Source: Alteromonadaceae bacterium UBA2620 | Lineage (GTDB): Bacteria > Pseudomonadota > Gammaproteobacteria > Enterobacterales > Alteromonadaceae | Assembly (NCBI GenBank): GCA_002339125.1 | Contig: DDJQ01000078.1 | Location: 1 to 5,048 of the forward strand | Direction: 5' to 3' | DNA length: 5,048 nt | Shown here: positions 1 to 5,048 of the stretch, one piece after another | Numbering within the stretch: the stretch's first letter is position 1 | How the letters are laid out: each line of letters starts with the position of its first letter | Program-made: the position numbers and the translations under genes | Notes under the pieces: model-generated | Told to the model about the DNA's origin: nothing | The model's input: the letters and a program-made list of their open reading frames with translations, nothing else | Databases searched by the model: none

Positions 1-2216
1 TCTGACTTGTTATAGTTCATCGACAGGGTAAAGGTGGTGTCACCAATGTCTGACTCCATGCCGTAAGTGGCTACCACATCCAAACCTTCCGTGACGCTGT
101 CGAAGGCATTCTGGAAGTAATTAGCACCACCGATCGCTGCAGCCTGGGTTTCACCAATGGCGTCAACCAGGCTGAGGTAGTTAGCGTATTCTTCGCTATC
201 TACATCGGCTGTCTGGTCGGCAAAGAGTGTAGAGATTGCGTAAAAGCGATCTTCGATTGCAATGTTGTAGTAATCAACGGTTAGCGTAAGGTCACCGTAG
301 TTAGCGGTCATACCTAAAGTAAAGTTGGTGGATGTTTCCGGCTTCAGCATTTCTGCGCCCAGAGCCTGTGCAATAGGGCCATTAGCCGGGAATAAACCCA
401 CGTTCACCGGATCGGCAAACGGGAATCGGGTCGACACATTGGTAGTACCTTGCTGGCCCGGAGTAGGCGCCCGGAAGCCGGTTCCGAATGAGGCACGTAA
501 ACCAACTTCTTCGGTCAGCTGATAAAAGCCTGCTACCTTGTAAACGGTTTCCGCATCAAAGTCAGAGTATTTTTCGTAACGCACTGCTGCCTGAGCAAAC
601 AATTGGTCGGTAATATCACCTGAAATGTCAGCATAAACAGCATGCGAATCGCGCTCGTATTTGTCTGAGAAAGCCGGTGAATAGCCAGGGAAACCGTTTG
701 AGCCTACCCCCAGGCCACTGGTATATACCGGATCGTCCGGGTTGTCACAATCAAGGCCATTGGCAAGGGCAGAAGCTAATGCGTCCGCTGATGCCGTGCC
801 GTCACAGAATCCCCATGGATCGGCCTGATAATAAGTGCCCTGAGAGTAAGAATCCGGATCTCCAGTAGTAATTTCGTAAGACTCTTCCATGTAACTCAAA
901 CCAAATGCGAAAACGTATTCTGCAAAGTCGTAGGTAAAGTCAGCCTGGAACTGGGTTTCTTCGTTGATTAAGTCGCCCGGTTTAAATGAAGTAGGAGATT
1001 CGTTCATCATAACCGGGTTGAAGGTACTCCACAGGCTATATGAGATTTCATCGTATCCATAACGACCCGAGATGTCATAACCCAGATCGCCAGCCATTCC
1101 CTTCAGGCCACCAACCAGCGAGTAATCCGTAATCTCACCACCAAAGCGAGGCGTAAAGCCGCCGGGGAATAATTCTACGTTGGGATCCCACACTGAACCG
1201 TCGGCGATTCGCACTGGTTGTAAAACACTGTTGTACGGGTAGCGATAGTTAAACGCACCGTCGCCCTCACTCTCTGAATAGTTACCGTAAGCGTACAGCT
1301 CCATGTCGTTATTCAGTGTGTAACCGGCGTTAAAGAACACTCGTGCAGCCTCGTAATTAGGCTGCCCCCATGGTTGCACGACATCGCCACCCTGTGCGGT
1401 GCGGCCCATTTCCTGGGCTGCCTCGACAAATTCTGGTGTGACATACTGTGCATAAGGCGCGCTGGCATCAAACCCTTCCAGCGAGGGGTCTACACAGAAG
1501 CTGCTGTTGCAATACTGTACACCACGGCTGGTGGCGTCGGTATCGACAATCTCGGCAGAGATACTCAGGAAACCATCGTCACCCAGAGCAAACCCTTTGT
1601 TGCCAGTAATCGTCAGGGATTCGCCATCACCTTCGTAATACTGTCCCCATTCGGCAGAGAAACTACCGCCTTCGGCATTGTTTTTTAACTGGAAGTTGAT
1701 AACCCCGGCGATGGCATCAGAGCCGTACTGTGCGGCTGCACCATCACGCAGCACTTCAACGCTGCCAATGGCTGATGCAGGAATAGTGGCCAGGTCAGGG
1801 CCCTGGGTGCCAGAGCCGCCAATCGATACCAGCGCTGCGCGGTGCCGACGTTTGCCATTTACCAGCACCAGTGTCTTATCGGTTGGCAAGCCGCGTAGAG
1901 AAGCCGGACGAATAAAAGTACCACCATCAGAAATAGGCTGACGGCTCAGGGTGTAAGAAGGGACCAGCGTCATCATAATATCGTTCATGTCAGAAGAGGC
2001 TACCGACCCAAGATCTTCAGCGCTCAGTACATCTACGGGTACCGGCGAGCTGGTGACGGAGCGAGGTGCACCACGGGCACCCACAACTGCGATTTTCTCA
2101 ACATTCTCTTCCGCTGCCTCTTCTTCTGCTAATGCATTGGTTGCGATAGTCATCGAAAGCGAATAACCGGCAAGGCCTGCCAGTATTGCTGCATTTAATT
2201 TCTTGAGTTTCATCAT
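1..2216 (-). CDS. TonB-dependent outer-membrane receptor, 3' end cut off by window edge
   Basis: Energised outer-membrane receptor/channel that takes up a large or scarce ligand using TonB-ExbB-ExbD. The frame stays open from 2216 to the left edge (738 codons plus 2 nt, no stop), so the C-terminal barrel strands are missing; I infer a full length of about 850 aa. Residues 1-30 form a signal peptide (KLKK, hydrophobic core, cleavage after ANALA before EEEAAEE). A TonB-box-like VEKIAVVG is at 39-46. The plug spans about 54-178 and shows RPASLRGLP, LVLVNGKRRHR (117-126), QGPDLATIP, VEVLRDGAAAQYGSDAIAGV and INFQLK. The barrel follows, with GFRAPTPGQ at 580-588 and LKPETSTNFTLG further on. Cysteine pairs C236/C241 and C471/C490 lie in likely surface loops. 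Two tandem ATGs (2216, 2213) are possible starts; AGGGA at 2221-2225 lies 4 and 7 nt away, so the second may be used. It is transcribed away from a LysR gene. Family assignment is firm; the ligand cannot be told from sequence. Confidence 0.95.
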   Translation of the reverse strand, partial: MMKLKKLNAAILAGLAGYSLSMTIATNALAEEEAAEENVEKIAVVGARGAPRSVTSSPVPVDVLSAEDLGSVASSDMNDIMMTLVPSYTLSRQPISDGGTFIRPASLRGLPTDKTLVLVNGKRRHRAALVSIGGSGTQGPDLATIPASAIGSVEVLRDGAAAQYGSDAIAGVINFQLKNNAEGGSFSAEWGQYYEGDGESLTITGNKGFALGDDGFLSISAEIVDTDATSRGVQYCNSSFCVDPSLEGFDASAPYAQYVTPEFVEAAQEMGRTAQGGDVVQPWGQPNYEAARVFFNAGYTLNNDMELYAYGNYSESEGDGAFNYRYPYNSVLQPVRIADGSVWDPNVELFPGGFTPRFGGEITDYSLVGGLKGMAGDLGYDISGRYGYDEISYSLWSTFNPVMMNESPTSFKPGDLINEETQFQADFTYDFAEYVFAFGLSYMEESYEITTGDPDSYSQGTYYQADPWGFCDGTASADALASALANGLDCDNPDDPVYTSGLGVGSNGFPGYSPAFSDKYERDSHAVYADISGDITDQLFAQAAVRYEKYSDFDAETVYKVAGFYQLTEEVGLRASFGTGFRAPTPGQQGTTNVSTRFPFADPVNVGLFPANGPIAQALGAEMLKPETSTNFTLGMTANYGDLTLTVDYYNIAIEDRFYAISTLFADQTADVDSEEYANYLSLVDAIGETQAAAIGGANYFQNAFDSVTEGLDVVATYGMESDIGDTTFTLSMNYNKS

Positions 2217-2220
2217 GTGT

Positions 2221-2225
2221 TCCCT
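2221..2225 (-). promoter_or_regulatory. Ribosome binding site of the TonB-dependent receptor
   Basis: On the minus strand this reads AGGGA, followed by ACAC and then the tandem start ATGATG. Spacing is 4 nt to the first ATG and 7 nt to the second. The 7-nt spacing is the more usual one, so translation may start at the second methionine (2213). The protein changes by only one residue, ahead of the signal peptide. Confidence 0.6.
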
Positions 2226-2270
2226 AAATTGTCATATCGCTATGATCTTTTTAGGTGCAATTACAATAGG

Positions 2271-2282
2271 CGTGAAATCACG
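2271..2282. promoter_or_regulatory. Candidate operator CGTGA-AA-TCACG upstream of the receptor gene
   Basis: A perfect inverted repeat with 5-bp arms and a 2-bp centre, 55 bp upstream of the receptor start codon. It sits just upstream of the possible minus-strand -10 (2260-2268), where a bound protein could block or reposition RNA polymerase. The half-sites recall CRP half-sites, but the centre is 2 bp and not 6, so CRP is not a good match. The binding protein is unknown. Confidence 0.3.
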
Positions 2283-2297
2283 GCACTGGCTAAATTT

Positions 2298-2328
2298 GCC
2301 CCAAATTGGTTCGTAAAAGCACCAAATT
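2298..2328. repeat. Phased direct repeat GCMCCAAATT, 21 bp apart
   Basis: GCCCCAAATT (2298-2307) and GCACCAAATT (2319-2328) match at 9 of 10 positions and start exactly 21 bp apart, about two helical turns, so both face the same side of the DNA. They lie 82 to 112 bp upstream of the receptor start codon, a normal distance for activator sites. The core CCAAATT occurs again at 2449-2455. A role as binding sites, for instance for the divergent LysR protein, is inference. Confidence 0.35.
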
Positions 2329-2418
2329 TAAACATTATTTGGACTTAATGAGCGCGTCAGACGTTGCTGACGACAGTAGAGAGACTAAAAAAGAGCAAGC
2401 ATTTTCGGAAGAAAAAAG

Positions 2419-2447
2419 AATATTGAGGGCTATAAAGAAAATATTGA
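2419..2447. repeat. Phased direct repeat AATATTGA, 21 bp apart
   Basis: AATATTGA occurs at 2419-2426 and again at 2440-2447, also with a 21-bp period, each copy preceded by an A-rich run containing AAAGAA. The copies are followed by GGG and CCC respectively. In AT-rich DNA an 8-bp repeat can arise by chance, but sharing the 21-bp period of the CCAAATT pair is notable. Function is not known. Confidence 0.25.
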
Positions 2448-2497
2448 CCCAAATTAAAAATCATTAAAATACAGCCGGTTAGCTTTGGTTTGATTAA

Positions 2498-2511
2498 ATA
2501 AAATATTTTAT
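2498..2511. promoter_or_regulatory. 14-bp perfect palindrome, candidate LysR-type operator
   Basis: The sequence ATAAAATATTTTAT is a perfect palindrome with the form ATA-N8-TAT. LysR-family sites are typically T-N11-A dyads, and Nac-type members favour ATA-N9-TAT, so this is close but one base short. It overlaps a TATAAC (2509-2514) that could be a weak -10 for the LysR gene with TTGGTT (2485-2490) as a poor -35, which would fit autoregulation. AT-only palindromes arise easily by chance, so this is tentative. Confidence 0.3.
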
Positions 2512-2588
2512 AACATATGAGTTGGACACAAATGATTAACATGGAGTCCACAAAACTTGACCATTTGGTGGCATGTAACTTGCTGAAA

Positions 2589-2618
2589 TTGAAATGGAAA
2601 TATGGTGTTCTTTATGAA
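2589..2618 (+). promoter_or_regulatory. Candidate sigma-70 promoter of the LysR gene
   Basis: TTGAAA (2589-2594, 5 of 6 to the -35 consensus), an 18-bp spacer, then TATGAA (2613-2618, 4 of 6 to the -10 consensus). A start near 2625 would give a leader of about 65 nt. This is the best-matching pair I found by eye upstream of the gene; TATAAC at 2509-2514 is a weaker alternative. Confidence 0.4.
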
Positions 2619-2689
2619 TTATGCGGAATGTTACAAATCTATGATTTACAGCGTTTTGCTACTTTAGTTTAAGAGTTGAGTCGCAATAA

Positions 2690-3703
2690 ATGAATTCCAA
2701 ACAGCTTCAGTATTTTCTTGTTACGGTTCAAAAAGGAAGTATTGCCGCTGCAGCGAGGGAACTGGATATCGCACAACCTGCGATCAGTCAGCAATTGGCC
2801 AATCTGGAACGGGAAATGGGTAGTGCCCTGTTTGAGAGAAGCTTTAAAGGAGTGAGTCTGACGGCAGCCGGCGAGGTTTTCGAAAAACACGCGAAGAAAC
2901 TGATCGAAGACATCAATGCCGCTAAAATGGAATTACATCAGTTAGCCGCAAATCAGCATGGTGTTGTTCGAGTTGGTATGTTGCCTTCTATTGGCAACGT
3001 ATTGTCGATGTCGTTAATTGCCATGGTTAATGAGTTTCATCCCCAGCTAAAACTTGAGATCAGTACTGGCCCGTCTTACGCGGTAAAAGAGTGGCTGAAA
3101 ACCAATCAGGTTGATATCGCGCTGACCTACGAGCAGGAAGTTGAACCACGTTTTATGTCGGCCTACCCGCTAATTGAAGAATTTATGTATCTGGTGGTGG
3201 GTGTTAACGAGGCCTCCGCCTATTATCAGTTATTGCAAAACCGCGACACGATTTGTTTCTGGGAACTAAGTCAGTTTGAACTGCTAACACCGGGGCCTAA
3301 AGATGCCCTTGGACGCCTGATAGAGAAATATGAACACGACACAGGCGTAGCGCTCAAGCACGATAAAGCCTACTCAGGGCAACTAATGACAGGACTGCGT
3401 CAGGTTATTCAGGGCGAAGGACTGATGATTTTACCATCTTCGGCGATGTACCATCTGGAAGAAAGCAAGGTGATCAAGTCGCTGAAAATCACCCAACCCG
3501 ATATGAAACGCCAGGTACTGGCCGCCACTAACAGCAATTTTGCTATGACCGACGCCATTGTGAAAATGTTAAGTATTATTCAGGAAGCGAGCAGTACCGA
3601 GCAGGCTTGCGGCCACTGGCGCGGTAATTTGCTTAATAAAGTGCCTAAAAGTGATGCGCGGCCCATGGGCTTTGCATCGCCATCGACCGTCAGCGCCCTT
3701 TAA
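2690..3703 (+). CDS. LysR-family transcriptional regulator
   Basis: A 337-aa DNA-binding regulator of the cytoplasm, expected to act as a tetramer that senses a small molecule. The N-terminal winged helix-turn-helix is plain: LQYFLVTVQKGSIAAAARELD then IAQPAISQQLANLERE (HTH about 18-37), with the usual LFERS and LTAAGEVF after it. A linker helix covers about 58-90, and the periplasmic-binding-protein-like effector domain runs from about 92 (VVRVGMLPSIG) to about 300, including DIALTYE and GEGLMILPSSA. The IAQPAISQQ style and overall look recall the Nac/CynR branch, which is a weak guide to ligand. The family is usually near 300 aa; this protein carries some 30 extra C-terminal residues ending in STVSAL. 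The start is set by family alignment; the ribosome site is weak (GAG at 2678-2680, 9 nt away). It is divergent from the receptor gene, its likeliest target, and convergent with the permease. The effector is unknown. Confidence 0.95.
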   Translation: MNSKQLQYFLVTVQKGSIAAAARELDIAQPAISQQLANLEREMGSALFERSFKGVSLTAAGEVFEKHAKKLIEDINAAKMELHQLAANQHGVVRVGMLPSIGNVLSMSLIAMVNEFHPQLKLEISTGPSYAVKEWLKTNQVDIALTYEQEVEPRFMSAYPLIEEFMYLVVGVNEASAYYQLLQNRDTICFWELSQFELLTPGPKDALGRLIEKYEHDTGVALKHDKAYSGQLMTGLRQVIQGEGLMILPSSAMYHLEESKVIKSLKITQPDMKRQVLAATNSNFAMTDAIVKMLSIIQEASSTEQACGHWRGNLLNKVPKSDARPMGFASPSTVSAL

Positions 3704-3717
3704 CAACCAGGGCGTTT
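3692..3717 (+). terminator. Possible intrinsic terminator spanning the convergent stop codons
   Basis: CGCCCT (3694-3699) pairs with AGGGCG (3709-3714) around a 9-nt loop, extendable by a G-U and an A-U pair, and is followed by TTT (3715-3717). The loop holds the stop codons of both convergent genes. The T-run is short, so termination of the LysR transcript would be weak. In the leftward direction no T-run follows the stem, so it is unlikely to be an intrinsic terminator for the permease. Confidence 0.35.
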
Positions 3718-4947
3718 CAAACTGAAATGCCGCTGTTGATACCACAACAAGGGTGCAAACAGGGTAAATAAAGCCAGAGCATAAAGCATTTTACTGCCCA
3801 GTCCCAGGGCGATGATGCTGCAGAACAGGCAGCCAAAATACACCAGCGGACGATGCGCCGGCGACAGCAGTTTCAGCGCGGCCAGCATGCTGGCCAGATA
3901 AATCAGCACAAACACACCATTTACCCAGCCTATCAAATCTTCCAGGTTGTGCGTTGAAAAGTGGGTGATGATCAGCGTCATCGACATGATCAGTAAAATA
4001 GCCTGCAAAGCCCGCTGCGGCACACCATAACGGTTAAGGGTATTAAAGTAAGCGGGTAACACGCAGTCCTGACTCAGGCTCCAGGTTAGCCGGGACAAAC
4101 TGGCCGTGTAAACATTCACCGTGGCCAGGCCACCGGCAACGCCCAGTACACCAATCACATAAGCACCATTACCACCAACAATCTGGTCGAACACGGTCAC
4201 CATGGCCAGGGTATTTTCTGTGCTGACATCGAGCAGCAGATAAGTGCAGCCAATATAGATAACGCCAACTAACAGCGTGCCAAGCATAATTGCCGGCACC
4301 AGATCCCGTTTCGGATCCCGAAAATCATTAGCCAGGTGTGATAATGCTTCAATGCCTAAAAAGCTCCAGAACGCCAGGCCCATGGCAGCTAATGTGCTGT
4401 CCAGCTGAAAAGCGGAAGAAGTCAGAGTCGCTGGAGCCGGCATAAGGCTGCCGCCAATAACCAGGGCGCAAACCACCAGTGTGATGATAAGTGTCAGGCC
4501 CAGCTGTAAGGTGGCAGAAAACTGAACGCCCCGATAGTTCAGTACCAGCAGCAGTCCGACAATCGCCAGCTGCACCGGCAGCGACCAGGCGGCGTTAAGT
4601 TGCAACAGGGTTTCAATAAACCAGTAGGTCATGATGATGGCGGCAGGTGCCCCGATGGGCACTACAAACAAAAACAACATCCCAATGGTTCTGCCAGCGG
4701 TTACGCCAAAAGCCTTTTCCACAAAGAAAGCCGGACCACCGGCATGGGGATACTGTGACGACAGTTTGGCAAATACCATTGCCACCGGGAGGATGGCCAG
4801 AATAAGCAGTATCCAGCTTAATAATGCATAGTGACCGGCAAGCCCGATTGTCATTTGGGGCAGGATAAACACACTGGTACCGAGCAGAGTGGTGGTTAAC
4901 AAGCCAGCGCCATGCCAGCGGCCGAGTTTTTGTGAAGAGTGGCTCAT
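3700..4947 (-). CDS. yjeH: YjeH-like amino-acid exporter, APC superfamily
   Basis: Inner-membrane permease of 415 aa, close in length to E. coli YjeH (about 418), which exports L-methionine and branched-chain amino acids. About 12 hydrophobic segments are visible, roughly at 12-30, 41-60, 87-112, 123-137, 146-168, 185-205, 218-240, 261-285, 312-330, 340-360, 367-381 and 386-402. The first carries the APC-type GAGLLTTTLLGTSVFILP, matching the GIGLLSTSLLGTGVF of YjeH as I recall it. Other shared stretches are YPHAGGPAFFVEKAFG (66-81), FLGIEALSHLANDFRDPKRD (196-215), GCTYLLL, NVYTASLSRLTWS and NGVFVLIYL. The start ATG at 4947 aligns with that of YjeH, although no Shine-Dalgarno sequence precedes it. 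A consensus -10 lies about 30 bp upstream. The gene overlaps the convergent LysR gene by 4 bp, so antisense interference between the two is possible. YjeH family membership is strong; the exact substrates here are inferred. Confidence 0.9.
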   Translation of the reverse strand: MSHSSQKLGRWHGAGLLTTTLLGTSVFILPQMTIGLAGHYALLSWILLILAILPVAMVFAKLSSQYPHAGGPAFFVEKAFGVTAGRTIGMLFLFVVPIGAPAAIIMTYWFIETLLQLNAAWSLPVQLAIVGLLLVLNYRGVQFSATLQLGLTLIITLVVCALVIGGSLMPAPATLTSSAFQLDSTLAAMGLAFWSFLGIEALSHLANDFRDPKRDLVPAIMLGTLLVGVIYIGCTYLLLDVSTENTLAMVTVFDQIVGGNGAYVIGVLGVAGGLATVNVYTASLSRLTWSLSQDCVLPAYFNTLNRYGVPQRALQAILLIMSMTLIITHFSTHNLEDLIGWVNGVFVLIYLASMLAALKLLSPAHRPLVYFGCLFCSIIALGLGSKMLYALALFTLFAPLLWYQQRHFSLKRPGC

Positions 4948-5048
4948 AGCAAGTGTCAGTGGATGCAGAGGCTGGCGATTATAGCGTTTTATCTACAAAA
5001 TCGTGGCAGTTTTTCTTCATGGTGCAGGGCAAGATCGTACTTTTGTTA
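4948..5048 (-). promoter_or_regulatory. Permease promoter region with consensus -10 (4978-4983)
   Basis: On the minus strand TATAAT occupies 4983 to 4978, a perfect -10, giving an expected leader of roughly 25 nt before the ATG at 4947. No good -35 is found at 16-18 bp (the stretch reads near CCACGA), so an activator may be needed. Directly before the ATG the leader reads CACTTGCT with no purine-rich ribosome site. Beyond about 5005 nothing further is recognised. Confidence 0.55.

Larger units (their letters stand above)
2217..2689. promoter_or_regulatory. AT-rich divergent control region between receptor and LysR genes
   Basis: This is 473 bp with no convincing gene, clearly richer in A+T than the flanking coding DNA. 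It must hold the promoters of both divergent genes. Visible structure from left to right: an inverted repeat CGTGA-AA-TCACG (2271-2282); two CCAAATT boxes 21 bp apart (2301-2307 and 2322-2328), the first inside CCAA-A-TTGG (2301-2309); an inverted repeat CGTCAG/CTGACG (2355-2360 and 2367-2372); two AATATTGA boxes 21 bp apart (2419-2426 and 2440-2447); a third CCAAATT (2449-2455); a 14-bp palindrome (2498-2511); and three GAAAT units every 6 bp (2585-2601). A 51-codon plus-strand ORF (2517-2672) is probably fortuitous. For the leftward receptor gene, the best -10 I see is TGTAAT or TATTGT on the minus strand near 2260-2268, with no good -35, so that promoter is not called separately. LysR-family proteins commonly bind such divergent regions; that these repeats are their sites is inference. 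Confidence 0.6.

Noticed and set aside
325..1941. Several plus-strand open frames (325-522, 677-868, 1374-1688, 1678-1941) opposite the receptor gene
   Set aside because: They lie antisense to a clear receptor reading frame with full family motifs. Their translations show no domain features and no good ribosome sites.
2271..2282. CRP binding site
   Set aside because: CRP sites have TGTGA and TCACA separated by 6 bp; here the centre is 2 bp.
2355..2372. Hairpin as a terminator for a gene upstream
   Set aside because: No T-run follows the stem on either strand, and no gene ends here.
2357..2551. Minus-strand 64-codon hydrophobic open frame in the intergenic region
   Set aside because: Its Phe/Ile/Leu-rich composition is what AT-rich DNA gives in any frame. 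No ribosome site or family resemblance was seen, and it crosses the palindrome and repeat region.
2217..2689. Riboswitch, tRNA, small RNA or mobile-element remnant in the intergenic region
   Set aside because: No cloverleaf, no conserved riboswitch core and no terminal inverted repeats with target duplication could be recognised by eye.
2669..2890. Minus-strand 73-codon open frame
   Set aside because: It is antisense to the N-terminal DNA-binding domain of the LysR gene and has no features of its own.
4631..4831. Plus-strand 66-codon open frame inside the permease gene
   Set aside because: It is antisense to well-conserved permease segments, with no independent support.

Overview
The window looks like the chromosome of a marine-type gammaproteobacterium, most likely in or near Alteromonadales or Cellvibrionales. 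This rests on the style of its TonB-dependent receptor, a close YjeH-type permease, and coding DNA of roughly balanced GC around a clearly AT-rich intergenic region. The taxonomic placement is inference from family resemblance. No RNA gene, CRISPR array, insertion sequence or phage gene is visible.

Layout: (1) 1-2216, minus strand, is the N-terminal ~738 residues of a large outer-membrane TonB-dependent receptor that runs off the left edge without a stop codon. (2) 2217-2689 is a 473-bp AT-rich divergent control region with several short repeats and palindromes, a plausible promoter for the rightward gene and a weak one for the leftward gene. It also holds a doubtful 51-codon ORF. (3) 2690-3703, plus strand, is a LysR-family transcription regulator with a C-terminal tail longer than usual. 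(4) 3700-4947, minus strand, is a 12-TM APC-superfamily permease closely resembling E. coli YjeH, an exporter of methionine and branched-chain amino acids. It meets the LysR gene tail to tail with a 4-bp overlap. (5) 4948-5048 holds a consensus -10 element for the permease and nothing else recognised.

Working model (inference): the LysR protein is divergent from the receptor gene and probably controls it from the shared intergenic region, which carries two pairs of direct repeats each spaced exactly 21 bp and an ATA-N8-TAT palindrome. The permease may belong to the same regulon, giving outer-membrane uptake of an unknown ligand beside inner-membrane amino-acid export, but it has its own promoter and the link is only by position. 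The genes themselves are ordinary families. The less ordinary parts are the structure of the intergenic region and the compact convergent junction, where a hairpin encloses both stop codons. I see no clear evidence of a new biological system.
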